The notes: a model not told the origin generated them from the sequence alone. A DNA stretch of 64,000 nt from JANSWY01 sp965267245 (GCA_965267245.1 OZ253939.1:5022001-5086000); one strand, 5' to 3'. Shown: positions 1-9,862, numbered from the stretch's first letter. Numbers and translations are program-made.

Positions 1-80
1 GAGATTCGGATTTCGAATTTTTTTCTTAACGATGTACTAATGTGCTAAGGACCGTTGACCGAGGACGGATGACCGAGCGG
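1..80. repeat. Fragments of two dispersed intergenic repeats
   Basis: Bases 1-22 match the second half and T-rich tail of the CGGATTTCGA direct-repeat element seen complete at 15387-15410 and 15975-15998. Bases 49-80 are a GACCG/GGACGG-rich tract like those at 11973-12005 and 12555-12630. The stretch lies just beyond the stop of the sugar transporter. The window cuts the first element, so its full extent is unknown. Confidence 0.6.
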
Positions 81-167
81 ATAAACTCTAAATTCGAAAC
101 CCTAAATCCAATTTTCGAGTTTAGGATTAGGTCTAACCCCCTCACAATCACTCTTTGCTTCCAGCCT

Positions 168-1433
168 CTAACTCTTCCCCAGTGTCTTATTCTTTACAAT
201 TGGTTTCGCATAAATGCCTATCCAGAAAATATAACCCAAAACAACCACATTAAACAGCATCGCCCATTGTAATTCGAAGAGGTCTGCAAGGCCGCCAATT
301 AACAATTGGACCACTGCACCTCCCATGATACCTGACATCAGGATACCAGCGAATGCGCCGTGGTGGGATTTCAGGGAGTTCAGTGCCAGGGAGATGATGA
401 TTGGATACATCACAGACATAAAGAATCCTGTTATCGGCAGGCAGAATTTGGCTACATCAGCGTTACCAAACAGCCCCACAAGCAGGAACAAAATGGTCAA
501 GGAGGTGAATATTTTAAGAATGATTTTGCTGTCAAACAATTTCAGCAACACCAGTGCAACCACACCGCCTATTGTCATCAGTCCCCAGTAGTTGGCGACC
601 GCATTGGCCCCCGTGGTTTCAAAATCAAACAAATGGTAATCGGCCAGGAACTTAGACATCCAGTAGGAGATACCCTGCTCAGCACCTACATATGCAAATA
701 TGCCAAAGAAGAAAATGATCACGGTTTTGTTTTTGATCAGCTCCAGGTAATCCTGGATACTGCCTGCTTGCTCGTCTTCTTTCAATTCTACTTTTTGGAA
801 CCGTGTCAAGGCAATCAACACAATCATGCCGAGACTAATGAAGGTGAATACACCATACACACCCACCCAATTATATTGATCAGGTGTCATGGCACTCACC
901 AGGCCTGTAACCAGTCCATGTTCACCAGGTTGATCTACATTAGTGACTACCCAGGTATACAATTTAGGGCTGATAAAAGAAGCCAACCCAAAAGCTAGCT
1001 GTGCCATTACCCCGTAGAAAGCGTAGTTTTCTTCACCACCAGTTACTCTCAACAATGGGTTAATGATTACCTGCAGCATTGCCAATCCTGTACCGATCAT
1101 GAACAGGGAGAGAAGGAAAACACTGAAATTAGGCACCTGGGAGAAAAGTATGGCCCCCAGGAAGCTCATGCCAAATGCAGCAATGAGCATCTTTTTCTCC
1201 TTGTATTTCTCGAGTAAAATTCCCGCCGGAATCGACATGATGCCATAAGCAATGAAAAAGGAGAAAGGCAGGAAAGAGATCATCGTTTTGGATAGATCAA
1301 AGCTCTCTGATACACTTGGATTCAATGCGCCCAATATGTTAGTAAAAAAGGATATCACAAAGAAAATCAGGATCAGTAATGCAATCTTAATGTACTTTCC
1401 CAGTGTATTGGTTTGTGTTGACTGCATGCTCAT
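168..1433 (-). CDS. MFS sugar transporter (FucP/NagP-like symporter)
   Basis: A 421-residue inner-membrane protein with about 12 hydrophobic segments, as expected for the major facilitator superfamily. The N-terminal region (NPSVSESFDLS, then a PAGILLEKYKEKK loop) resembles the fucose/glucose/N-acetylglucosamine:proton symporter group common in Bacteroidota. It probably imports the monosaccharide released by the GH2 enzyme encoded just upstream. Its ATG overlaps the stop of that gene by one base (TAATG), so it is the last gene of the operon and probably translationally coupled. From the context I infer glucosamine as substrate; the sequence itself cannot show the specificity. Confidence 0.85.
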   Translation of the reverse strand: MSMQSTQTNTLGKYIKIALLILIFFVISFFTNILGALNPSVSESFDLSKTMISFLPFSFFIAYGIMSIPAGILLEKYKEKKMLIAAFGMSFLGAILFSQVPNFSVFLLSLFMIGTGLAMLQVIINPLLRVTGGEENYAFYGVMAQLAFGLASFISPKLYTWVVTNVDQPGEHGLVTGLVSAMTPDQYNWVGVYGVFTFISLGMIVLIALTRFQKVELKEDEQAGSIQDYLELIKNKTVIIFFFGIFAYVGAEQGISYWMSKFLADYHLFDFETTGANAVANYWGLMTIGGVVALVLLKLFDSKIILKIFTSLTILFLLVGLFGNADVAKFCLPITGFFMSVMYPIIISLALNSLKSHHGAFAGILMSGIMGGAVVQLLIGGLADLFELQWAMLFNVVVLGYIFWIGIYAKPIVKNKTLGKS

Positions 1434-4069
1434 TATTTAAGGTTCCAGCCGTTTAATTCTACTTTTACATCACCTTCTGTTAGGGTGGCATCTGTAATAT
1501 AACCACTGATGGTTCTTTTTTCACCAGGGAGCAAGCTGATATAGTTGTCATCCCAGAAGACTGGTAGCACCGTGTTGCCATCTTTGTCTTTGATCGCCAG
1601 CTCTATAAAGAAAGCAATTTGATCAGATGTATTTTCTAGAGTCACAGATGCAGTCAGCTGCTTTTCGCCCCTTCCAGAGGTAGACGGGAGAAGGCTCTTT
1701 TGAATGAATTCCGTATTGGTATTAACGGTAGCACTTTTCATTTGATTGATGCCATTGAAACTTGCAAACGATTTATTTTCCGTCACAAACCATTGGGAGT
1801 TTTCCAGGTCCAGAACATCTTCTTTGTTGGACAACCAGTAAAAATTGATCGCCTGATCTGCCCCTTTGTCATCTTTCAGCCTTAAGTCCAGGAAGTACGT
1901 TTCCGGTAGTTTGTCAATGTCAGACAGGGTCATCACTTTCAGGGATTCAGTGTCGAAGGGATTAACCGGTTTGGTTTCTCCAAATAGTTTTTGTCCATTC
2001 GCATCATAAATACTTACCTCCAGGCTGATGGCCTTCTTATTAATCCTTGTATCGGTTACGTAAATACTCTGGTCCCCGTAATGGTAGACAGCATTCAGAG
2101 GTCGGCAGGCATTTTTGGTGGCATAGAAGGCAGCATTAGGCAAAAGGTAATAGTCATACAATTGCCAAATCATGGCCGGCCAGGCAGAGTTAAGCATCCA
2201 CTGGATGATACCAGTGGTATTGGGTCTGTTGACATGAAATGATTCAAACATAGGGCGCATGGCTTCATAATTGGCCATTTGTGCCTTTAAAGCAAAGGTG
2301 TTGACATCATCAGGCATGCCATATCGTTTCTGGAATGGTCGCATCCAGTACTTGTAGGTGGTAAATTCTCTTCTTCCCAGGTGATATCCCCAGACATTGT
2401 CAATGGGCCAAAGATTTTCCTTAGGGATCATTTTTTGAATGCTTTCAATTGGGGCAATCTGTATGCCGGGACCGGTTTCCGTATTGAAGCCAAAAGCACC
2501 ACCTCTTGAGTTGTCTACATACCAGTAGTTGGGCGTCACGTAACTGTAAGGACCGTTCATCTTTACACCACTTTTGCCGGTCACTTCTGATACCCTACCC
2601 CCACAGCTGTTGAGGATTGGACGTGTGCCATCAGTGGTGGAGATCATTGCGTTAAGTTTTTGTTCCAGCTTGGGTACCAACAATTTGTCGCTACCATAGA
2701 CATAAAGAAATACACTTGGATGATTTCTTATCCATTCCACCTGATCCTGGTAGGCCTGGGCATGTTCTGCAATTTCTTTATCTGTACGGATGGCAAGGTA
2801 TTCGTCTTCTTCACGACCGCAATAGTCTTTCCATTCCCACTGGCAACTCCAACCAATCATCACCAGAATGCCTAACTCATCTGCGGCATTAAATATCGTT
2901 TGGTTTCTACCCCAAAATCCTTCCAATCGGACAGTATTCAAATTCATATGCTTTACATACTGGATTTGCTGAATCACCTTTTCATCGGAATCATCCAGAA
3001 AGAGGTCATCTACCCATCCACCACCTTTGATGAGGACTTCTTTTCCATTGATTTTGTACCCACGATGGCCGGCTACATTGAAATAGTCTTCCACTTTTCG
3101 GATACCAAATCTCTCGTTACGCGCATCACTTGTTTTGCCATCAGCAGTTACTTTGGCTCCTAAATCATAAAGATTGGGATCTCCCATATTAATGGGCCAC
3201 CAGATTCTTGGTGATTTTACCTGCAGAGAAGGATGTTGGGCTGCATTGAGGACAATGATTTTGGTCTCCAGTGATTTGAGAGTAAAGTTATGCTCAATGG
3301 TTTTACCGTCGAATTCAATAGAAAGCACCCCAGATTTTTCCTTATTTTCAAAGTTTCTGAGATTGGCAACTATTTCAATACTCGCCTTATCAAGTGTTTC
3401 AGTATCCAGGTCTGTTTTGATAAATAGTTCCTCCAGTTCCACAGCACCTGTTTTCGCCAGTGTAACTGGTCGCCAGATGCCCATGTTGTTGTCTGGTGGC
3501 CAGGGATTCCAATCCACAAACCCAATGGTCAGGTCATCTTCAGCAGGTGGAATGATCTCTACCGCCAATACATTGGTGCCTTCTTTGACGTAGGTATCTA
3601 CATCGTAATCAAACATTCGGAATACCCCTTCCATATCTTTCGATGATGCTAGTAGCTTACCGTTTAGCCATACATTCGCCTTGTAGTTGATGCCTTCAAA
3701 TCGCAATTGATAATGGTCGTTTTTACTCAACTTATTAATGGTGAAAGTCTTCCTGTACCACCACGGCACCTGGAATTGCGATTTGTCTACATCATTTAGT
3801 CGGTCACCTACAAACAGGTCACCAAAAACATTGTGTCGATTAAGTACAGCCATGACGGTAGCCGGCATTTCGGTAGAGTAACCTTTGCTGGTGCTGAATT
3901 CTTCAGTAGAGATTAAGGCACCATCGGCAGTAATATCCGCTGATGAGACAACCAGCCAGCCTTTAGAAAAGTCAGAAGATTGAGCCTGCGCTTCACGAAA
4001 GGGCAATGCCAAACCTAGGAGGGTGATACAGATCCAAAACAGTGGTGATTGTTTCATAATTCCTTTCAT
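1433..4069 (-). CDS. GH2 exo-beta-D-glucosaminidase (CsxA-like)
   Basis: An 878-residue exported glycoside hydrolase of family 2. It has a signal peptide (about residues 1-29, ending AQAQ), a sugar-binding jelly-roll domain (the WNPWPPDNNMGIWR stretch near 187-200), an Ig-like domain, a TIM barrel and C-terminal beta domains. Most GH2 enzymes have an Asn-Glu acid/base pair, but here the position reads YGSD with Asp461. The nucleophile is Glu531 in GFNTETGPG. Asp acid/base plus Glu about 70 residues later is the arrangement described for exo-beta-glucosaminidase CsxA (D469/E541), which removes glucosamine from chitosan ends. It lies 2 bases after the SIS gene. A beta-mannosidase remains possible but is less likely given the missing Asn-Glu. 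Confidence 0.78.
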   Translation of the reverse strand: MKGIMKQSPLFWICITLLGLALPFREAQAQSSDFSKGWLVVSSADITADGALISTEEFSTSKGYSTEMPATVMAVLNRHNVFGDLFVGDRLNDVDKSQFQVPWWYRKTFTINKLSKNDHYQLRFEGINYKANVWLNGKLLASSKDMEGVFRMFDYDVDTYVKEGTNVLAVEIIPPAEDDLTIGFVDWNPWPPDNNMGIWRPVTLAKTGAVELEELFIKTDLDTETLDKASIEIVANLRNFENKEKSGVLSIEFDGKTIEHNFTLKSLETKIIVLNAAQHPSLQVKSPRIWWPINMGDPNLYDLGAKVTADGKTSDARNERFGIRKVEDYFNVAGHRGYKINGKEVLIKGGGWVDDLFLDDSDEKVIQQIQYVKHMNLNTVRLEGFWGRNQTIFNAADELGILVMIGWSCQWEWKDYCGREEDEYLAIRTDKEIAEHAQAYQDQVEWIRNHPSVFLYVYGSDKLLVPKLEQKLNAMISTTDGTRPILNSCGGRVSEVTGKSGVKMNGPYSYVTPNYWYVDNSRGGAFGFNTETGPGIQIAPIESIQKMIPKENLWPIDNVWGYHLGRREFTTYKYWMRPFQKRYGMPDDVNTFALKAQMANYEAMRPMFESFHVNRPNTTGIIQWMLNSAWPAMIWQLYDYYLLPNAAFYATKNACRPLNAVYHYGDQSIYVTDTRINKKAISLEVSIYDANGQKLFGETKPVNPFDTESLKVMTLSDIDKLPETYFLDLRLKDDKGADQAINFYWLSNKEDVLDLENSQWFVTENKSFASFNGINQMKSATVNTNTEFIQKSLLPSTSGRGEKQLTASVTLENTSDQIAFFIELAIKDKDGNTVLPVFWDDNYISLLPGEKRTISGYITDATLTEGDVKVELNGWNLK

Positions 4070-4071
4070 TG

Positions 4072-5106
4072 TTATACCAATTGGGGTTGTTTAATAAATT
4101 CGTTTCCTATTTTTCTTGCTCTTTCGGGTTTGTCAATATCCACATTTAAGGTAAGGCCTGTTTCTACCAGCAGGTTCCATCCGGCAGCAAGTTTCAGGTA
4201 GTTTCCGTAAACATCACTATGCGGGATGATAATGGTTTGAAAGAGAGTCTCTTTTGAGGCGATGGCAATCACCTTCATTCCCAGTTTGTCCACGAACAGG
4301 TCATGAAATAATTGTTCTTCCGCAGGAAATGGGTCAAGTAAAATGATGGCATCTTTGCTGGTCATAACCTCTTCAATACCATGGACAGCATAGGTGCCTT
4401 CCAAAAAGTCAGATTTCTTTCTTATGATCTCATTGGTTTTGATGGTCAACTCTTCGGCAATTCCAGTGTTTCTTCCAGAGAAATAGATGGTTTCGGCATG
4501 CACCAACGCATCAATGATAGTAGGGTCAATGGTTCCTGACAAGACCTGGTGGAATTCAGCTGCTAATTTTTGATAATCAATAGGGGAAGTTCCTGTAATG
4601 GGTTGCAAAAGTTTTTCAACAATCAATGCCTGTTCCACGACACTCTTGGTTGCCGCAACTGCATTTTCTTTTCCACAGATGAGTTGTATCGTGGCTGTGG
4701 CCTTTTCTTCCAGTAAGGTGCTTTCATTGGCAGTTATGCCAATCAAAGCTGAATGATTAGCCTCCTTCAAATGATCAAATAACCTGATCAATTCTTTTGT
4801 TCTGCCTGAATTAGATAAACCCATAACTGTCATATCATGCATGGGATATTCGAGGGCCTGGGTGGCACCTTCAGTAAAGATATTTGCTTTACATCCGTGT
4901 CTCATATTTTGATAGATAGCATTTTTTGCAGGAATGAGCCTGCTGCTTCCTTCTCCGGTGATGAGGATATTTTTGCCAGCGTTGAGTTGCTGAAAGTCAA
5001 ATGAAAACTGCTTCTCCCGGACTTGTCCTATGACTTCCACAGTCTCAAACATTTCTCGGCATAATGCATAGTCAGTATACTTTTGGTTGTCAATGTTCAT
5101 GATCAT
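4072..5106 (-). CDS. Two-SIS-domain sugar-phosphate protein, probable GlcN-6-P deaminase
   Basis: A 344-residue cytoplasmic protein with two SIS (sugar isomerase) domains and no glutaminase domain, so it resembles only the isomerase half of GlmS. The first domain carries ITGEGSSRL and GLSNSGRTKE, the phosphosugar-binding Ser/Thr-rich loops. The second begins near YFSGRNTG. Stand-alone proteins of this kind include archaeal GlmD, a glucosamine-6-phosphate deaminase. Between a ROK kinase and an exo-glucosaminidase, conversion of GlcN-6-P to fructose-6-P and ammonia is the simplest role. The ATG follows directly on the TAA of the kinase gene; a second in-frame ATG is two codons downstream. The function is inferred from context. 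Confidence 0.75.
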   Translation of the reverse strand: MIMNIDNQKYTDYALCREMFETVEVIGQVREKQFSFDFQQLNAGKNILITGEGSSRLIPAKNAIYQNMRHGCKANIFTEGATQALEYPMHDMTVMGLSNSGRTKELIRLFDHLKEANHSALIGITANESTLLEEKATATIQLICGKENAVAATKSVVEQALIVEKLLQPITGTSPIDYQKLAAEFHQVLSGTIDPTIIDALVHAETIYFSGRNTGIAEELTIKTNEIIRKKSDFLEGTYAVHGIEEVMTSKDAIILLDPFPAEEQLFHDLFVDKLGMKVIAIASKETLFQTIIIPHSDVYGNYLKLAAGWNLLVETGLTLNVDIDKPERARKIGNEFIKQPQLV

Positions 5107-5967
5107 TTAAGAGTTAATAATTACAGGTTTGATTTCTTGTAATGCCAGATAAGCTGCTCCAAGGATGCCAGCGTTTTCCAGCTCGGACGTATAGATAGTC
5201 ATATTACTGATCAGCTGCCTGAATGGATTTTTTCGAACGGTTTCATAAAGGCCGTCCTCAAAGTATTTCCAGGCCTTTGAGATAGAGCCCCCTAAAACAA
5301 TAGCCTCTGGATCGTAGGTCATCAGGACCAGGTTTACCACGGCACCAACATATCCTCCGTACTGGTGGAATATGGCTTTAGCTTGTGGGTCATTATGTTC
5401 TGCACGGGTAAACACATCCAATGCAGTGGTGTGGTGTATCTCCGAAAAGAAACTATGCCCTGCGTAATATTCGTAAACCTTGTCTCTGAAGGGCAATCCA
5501 CCCACTTCACCGGCACAACCATTCAGACCATAATGGATTTTATTTTCAATGATCACACCGGATCCGACACCTGTACCTAATGTGAGCCCAATGATGGATT
5601 CGTGAGCCTGGCATTGGCCAAATTGTTTTTCTCCAAGTGCAAAGCAGTTAGAATCATTTTCTACCCAAACAGGGACATGGAATTTGTCTTGAAGGATTTG
5701 TCGTAAGGGAACCTCATCCCAGCCCGGAAGATTGACTGTGTCATAAACTGTCCCTGTAGTTACATCTACATAAGAAGGAACACCTACCCCGATGGCTTCA
5801 AATCCCTGGGAGGTGTATTGTGAAATTAATTGCACCAACTGGTGCAGTACATCATCCCTACTTCCAGATTTTATTACCGGTATGGTGCGTATGTCGTAGG
5901 TATTTCCCGCTTGTACAAGTGCCGCTGCTATGTTGGTTCCTCCCACGTCTATTCCGAGTGTTTGCAT
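5107..5967 (-). CDS. ROK-family sugar kinase (probable glucosamine/glucokinase)
   Basis: A 286-residue cytoplasmic kinase. The phosphate-1 loop is IDVGGTNIAAAL at the N-terminus, the sugar-binding and catalytic stretch is VENDSNCFALGE, and the second ATP loop is LTLGTGVGSGV. The classical ROK zinc motif (CxCGxxGC) is absent: the segment after GCAGEVGG reads LPFRDKVYEYY, as in zinc-free Bacteroidota glucokinases. It is the first gene of the four-gene sugar operon, 140 bases downstream of the regulator, and its stop codon abuts the SIS gene start. I infer phosphorylation of glucosamine at O6; glucose or N-acetylglucosamine cannot be excluded. Confidence 0.82.
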   Translation of the reverse strand: MQTLGIDVGGTNIAAALVQAGNTYDIRTIPVIKSGSRDDVLHQLVQLISQYTSQGFEAIGVGVPSYVDVTTGTVYDTVNLPGWDEVPLRQILQDKFHVPVWVENDSNCFALGEKQFGQCQAHESIIGLTLGTGVGSGVIIENKIHYGLNGCAGEVGGLPFRDKVYEYYAGHSFFSEIHHTTALDVFTRAEHNDPQAKAIFHQYGGYVGAVVNLVLMTYDPEAIVLGGSISKAWKYFEDGLYETVRKNPFRQLISNMTIYTSELENAGILGAAYLALQEIKPVIINS

Positions 5968-6107
5968 TATTCTTAATCAAATTGTTGCCTAACAAATGTC
6001 TTCCAAATTGAATCGTAAAGGGTGATAGATTGCGTAAATAAATCCTCGATTTGCGCACATTAGCATTTGATATACTCAACATGGGCTGGTGATGAAGACA
6101 GGGAAAA

Positions 6108-7304
6108 TCAGGGTGTACGGTTGATAAACTGATGTTTTTTCCTGTATTGCAGGGGTGTCACATGATGGAGAGATGAAAACAAGCGTGACAAATTTTTACT
6201 GTCAGTATAGCCGCACTTCATGGAGATTTCATTGATGCTCAGGTCAGATTCAAGCAGAAGGGTGATGACCCGCTCCATTCGTTGGCGCTGGACTTCTTTA
6301 TAAACAGACCTGCCCAGCACATTCATGAATCTTTTCTCGAGTGCCCTTCGAGAAAGACCTGCGACAGGAAGAAGATCACCCACTGTTATGTTGTTTCCCA
6401 GGTGATCCTGGATGTATGCCAGAGCGGCTTTCACATGTTCATCAGATATAGCTGATATATCGGAGGATTGGCGGGTAATGATCTGTACAGACTCCAATAC
6501 AATATCTTGCTTGATCAGTGTATTAGAGCGGATCATTTCGTCCATGAGTTGGGCAGCCTGGTAACCACCGATCTCTTCATTTTGCTGTATGCTGGAAAGG
6601 GTAGGGTTGGTGTAGCGGCAGATCACTTCATCATTGTCCACACCCAGGATGGCGAGCTCTTCTGGAACACTTATTTTGGCAATTTTGGCAGCTTCCAGGA
6701 TGTGTTCCGCACGGTTGTCGTCGCAGGTGAATAAGGCAGCAGGTTTTTTGATGTCTTCAAGCCATTCAATCAGCGGATTAAGGTTATAATACCAGAAGTT
6801 ATCTGTACTAAAAGCTTTAGGCGCGTACCTTTCTACCTTGAATCCTTTTTTATTGAGCACAGAATTAAAGCCAACCTCACGTTCTCGTGACCACACTGTG
6901 TCCATTGTGCCGTAATAGCCAAAGTTTTTGTACCCTTTTGAGAGGAAATATTCAGCTGCCATTCTACCGGAAAGTTGGTAATCGCCTGAAATATTTGAGA
7001 TTTCATTGAAAAGCTCCTTGTAATCAATGGCAATCAGGTACAGACCGGCCTCTACCAATTGCCTTACTTCTTTTTGGGTATAAAATCTGCCAATGATCCC
7101 ATGTGCACCCCAGTTACGGGCAAATTCGATCAGACCCTTGATCCCATTTTTCTCCTTGAATGAAAGTGGCATTTTACAAAGCGACCAGGGACCAAAAACA
7201 TCAGAATACCGGCTAATGCCCCTGATGAGGTTCCTGCCATAGGATTCAGTAGTATCAATCATCAGGATCACACGTTTGCCATCTCCAGTATTCTGTTCAT
7301 TCAT
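6108..7304 (-). CDS. XylR-type transcriptional regulator (LacI-like sensor plus AraC DNA-binding domain)
   Basis: A 398-residue protein with a periplasmic-binding-protein-like sugar sensor (about residues 10-275) followed by an AraC helix-turn-helix pair (about 290-395), the architecture of E. coli XylR. The AraC part shows LLPVAGLSRRALEKRF and SINEISMKCGYTDSKNLSRLF. I chose the ATG at 7302-7304 (MNEQNTG) because the 14 residues of the longer frame are hydrophobic and do not belong to the fold. It is upstream of and codirectional with the glucosamine operon, separated by a 140-base spacer that probably carries the operon promoter. It very likely regulates that operon in response to the sugar. 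Confidence 0.85.
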   Translation of the reverse strand: MNEQNTGDGKRVILMIDTTESYGRNLIRGISRYSDVFGPWSLCKMPLSFKEKNGIKGLIEFARNWGAHGIIGRFYTQKEVRQLVEAGLYLIAIDYKELFNEISNISGDYQLSGRMAAEYFLSKGYKNFGYYGTMDTVWSREREVGFNSVLNKKGFKVERYAPKAFSTDNFWYYNLNPLIEWLEDIKKPAALFTCDDNRAEHILEAAKIAKISVPEELAILGVDNDEVICRYTNPTLSSIQQNEEIGGYQAAQLMDEMIRSNTLIKQDIVLESVQIITRQSSDISAISDEHVKAALAYIQDHLGNNITVGDLLPVAGLSRRALEKRFMNVLGRSVYKEVQRQRMERVITLLLESDLSINEISMKCGYTDSKNLSRLFSSLHHVTPLQYRKKHQFINRTP

Positions 7305-7581
7305 AGAAAAGTTAAGATAGGTAATAAAATGAAATATGAAATTCAAAACTTGTGCGTTAAGCCTCCATCACAAGTTATTCGATTTAGAAGCATTTACGAT
7401 TGATGGATAGTTTGAATTTAGTGATTTCAGAGAAAGTAAGTGGGACCATTGCAAGTATGAATGGTTAGTTGAGTATCACCTTTGACAAATTGGAATGCCA
7501 CAATCTGGATCATTTGAACACCTAAAGACGAATTCCTGGATTGGCATGTAAAGAACGTTGAAGGAGCTAAAAGAGCTTAAA

Positions 7582-9474
7582 TCACCCCACAAACCCCCAA
7601 TACCACAAATAAGCCAGATGCAATCCCATTGCTAACCCAACTACTGTCAAATAAACCCGAACCACCAGTGTACCCCATCTCATTTGCCAGGTTTTATAGG
7701 TTAGCCAGGCTAATATGATTAATAAAACAATCATCAGGTAACCCAATAGTGAGGCATATCTAAAGCTATCCGGCAGACCAAAAAGGTATTCCCGGGTATT
7801 GGTCAACAGATCGAACGGGACATAGTAGGTGTGAATGCCAAGGGTTACAATAAGGAATACTAGCCAGAAATGAATAGAGGCAGGGATTAATTTACCCTGC
7901 ATGAAGGATTTATTTGATAATCTGATCAGTTGAATTATTGCTCGGCCCAGGAGCAGGATTATACCGGAGAATACAATTATCGGGATAAACCCATAGTACT
8001 CGTTGATGAACTCCGGGCTGTTGTACCACTTTGTTTTTTCATAGCTGGTAGGTATGGACAAACCTCCTATGTTTTGGTTGCGATACAATCCAGTAACAGT
8101 ACCCTTTTCATCAGTTTTGAAGTAGATGTATTCATGCGGTAAATCGGTATTTTGAAACAGGTTTTCTGACGCAGGTACGTAATGCTGCCATGCGCCATTG
8201 TGATATATCACCAGGGTGTCATATCCCGTATTGGTGTAGACATTAAATTGTCCTCTAAACAGGCTGACAATATTTTCCTGGGTCTTGTGGTTATATCGTT
8301 TGTCCCTGTAAATGCCAGTGAATTTTTCTGTATTGATATTAATCCTTTTCTCCAGGGTTGCTTTTTGAGATGCTAACTGGTTGAATAATTTGGGTATGAA
8401 ATATTCCCCAAATTCATCATGGTCCGTATTGATTGCCAGGAATATCGCGCACTTGCCAGGAATAATCAGTAAATGGGACAGCATACCAGGTACCATTCCT
8501 CCTTTTGCCCAGGATTCAATGCCATTGATATTTTCCTGTTCCATGCCATATGAGTAACCATTCAGCCTGGGATGGTTTTGGAATTGACAGTTGAAAAGAA
8601 ATTTCCATGAATTTGTGGAGAGAATTTTCTCATTCTGGTTGAATAATGCTCTCATCAATAATGACATATCATGTGCATCAGAAACCAAACTACCTGCAGG
8701 TGTTGCATGCCTGGGATATTGCCGGACCTCTTCAAATTGACTTTTTCTAACCTGATATCCCCTTGCGTAAGTCTCATCCTCCTGATAGGAGTCAGGAAAG
8801 CTGAGTGAAGAATGCTGCATCTGCAATGGGCCAAAAATATTTTCATCGATATAGCTTGTGAAGCTTTGATTGTTTACTGTTTCTACAATGAAACCTGCCA
8901 GAGCATAGGAATAATTTGAATACACAATCTCTTCACCAGGAGACTGAAATAATCCTGGATCCCTTTCGAAAATAAAATCCCTGAGTGGAATGAGTTCTTC
9001 CTGGTTTCTGGCCATGTATCCAATATTCACATCATTGAATCCACAGGTGTGTGTCAATAAACAATGAAGGGTGATTGGCTTATCTTGATAAGATTGCCTG
9101 TTCCAGTCGGGGATATAGGTGGTGATGTCCTGATGAAGGGCTAATTGGCCTTTTTCTACAAGTTGTAATACAGCGATCGCCGTTAGGAGCTTGCCAATGG
9201 ATCCCAGTTGGAATTTGGTGTGGATACGTATAGGTTGATTGGTATCTAATCGAGCATATCCTTTCTGGAAATAGTACATGGAGTCTGGTGTAAGCATGGC
9301 GAGACTGATTCCAGGGTACATCCCTTTTTCAAGCCCATAATTGAGGAGTTCATTTACAATTGAATCTGATAGATACGTGTGATCTGGGATTGATTGGGGT
9401 TTACCGAAAATACTATTGTGGAAGTGAATGAAGAATAAAAGCAGGGCTAGGTAGGTAATCGGTTTGCATTTCAT
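7582..9474 (-). CDS. Serine beta-lactamase-like hydrolase with C-terminal membrane segments
   Basis: A 630-residue exported protein. After a signal peptide (residues 1-24) comes a class C beta-lactamase/penicillin-binding-type domain (Pfam Beta-lactamase), with the SxxK nucleophile motif SIGK at 92-95 and the YxN motif YSN at 185-187. After a linker domain the C-terminal 120 residues contain four hydrophobic segments that should anchor it in the membrane. Such proteins in Bacteroidota are usually peptidases or esterases of unknown substrate rather than antibiotic-resistance enzymes. It is a single gene, with 277 bases to the preceding regulator and a repeat-filled spacer on its 5-prime side. 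Confidence 0.8.
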   Translation of the reverse strand: MKCKPITYLALLLFFIHFHNSIFGKPQSIPDHTYLSDSIVNELLNYGLEKGMYPGISLAMLTPDSMYYFQKGYARLDTNQPIRIHTKFQLGSIGKLLTAIAVLQLVEKGQLALHQDITTYIPDWNRQSYQDKPITLHCLLTHTCGFNDVNIGYMARNQEELIPLRDFIFERDPGLFQSPGEEIVYSNYSYALAGFIVETVNNQSFTSYIDENIFGPLQMQHSSLSFPDSYQEDETYARGYQVRKSQFEEVRQYPRHATPAGSLVSDAHDMSLLMRALFNQNEKILSTNSWKFLFNCQFQNHPRLNGYSYGMEQENINGIESWAKGGMVPGMLSHLLIIPGKCAIFLAINTDHDEFGEYFIPKLFNQLASQKATLEKRININTEKFTGIYRDKRYNHKTQENIVSLFRGQFNVYTNTGYDTLVIYHNGAWQHYVPASENLFQNTDLPHEYIYFKTDEKGTVTGLYRNQNIGGLSIPTSYEKTKWYNSPEFINEYYGFIPIIVFSGIILLLGRAIIQLIRLSNKSFMQGKLIPASIHFWLVFLIVTLGIHTYYVPFDLLTNTREYLFGLPDSFRYASLLGYLMIVLLIILAWLTYKTWQMRWGTLVVRVYLTVVGLAMGLHLAYLWYWGFVG

Positions 9475-9545
9475 GCTGTATGAGTTTTGATCCTGGAGAT
9501 TGCAGCATTTGAATGACGAATTAGTATAAGATTTGTTACAAATGT

Positions 9546-9625
9546 CATCCCCCTATCATCCCCCTGGTCCCCTTCGAAGGGGGAATTGGTTTGGGAATTT
9601 TTCATCGGTCTTTTGTCACCGGGTC
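9546..9625. repeat. Dispersed palindromic repeat, copy A1
   Basis: Core palindrome CCCCTTCGAAGGGG, preceded by CATCCCCC and followed by GAATTGGTTTGGGAATTTTT, then a CATCGGTC...CCGGGTC tract. The same ordered blocks recur at 12050-12090, 12392-12448 and 12507-12590. Confidence 0.75.
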
Positions 9626-9803
9626 TTTGTCATGATTCCTTCCAATGCTATTAAGTAAGGATTTGGAGGCTACCCTTCGGGTCGGGCTTTCCGTTGCAAG
9701 TCCTCGTACCTGCGGGCTTTCCACTTCTATCCCTAGCCCATAGGGGGAAATTCGAAGACTCTAATATCTAAATTCGAAATTTTGAGATTGAATTGACCTT
9801 CTT

Positions 9804-9862
9804 CTCATCCCCAGCCCCCATCGAAGGTCATCCCCCTAGCCCCCTCCGAGGGGGATATTAAG
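9804..9862. repeat. Dispersed palindromic repeat, degenerate copy A2
   Basis: Two partial cores in tandem: CCCCCATCGAAGG at about 9815-9827, then TCATCCCCCTAGCCCCCT followed by CCGAGGGGG. The AATTGGTTTGGG tail of the other copies is missing, so this copy looks decayed. Confidence 0.6.

Noticed and set aside
360..998. 212-codon open frame on the plus strand opposite the transporter gene
   Set aside because: Antisense shadow of a clear membrane-transporter gene. Its composition is odd (His/Gln-rich) and it has no recognisable fold.
1433..4069. GH2 protein as beta-mannosidase
   Set aside because: The overall look fits, but the acid/base position has Asp461 in GSD rather than Asn-Glu, and the spacing to Glu531 fits exo-glucosaminidases. 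The kinase/SIS neighbours also favour glucosamine.
7347..7581. Small gene between regulator and hydrolase
   Set aside because: No frame with a plausible start and composition. Only AT-rich sequence is seen.
7582..9474. Antibiotic-resistance beta-lactamase
   Set aside because: SxxK and YxN are shared by many peptidases and esterases. The C-terminal membrane region and the chromosomal context do not support a resistance role.
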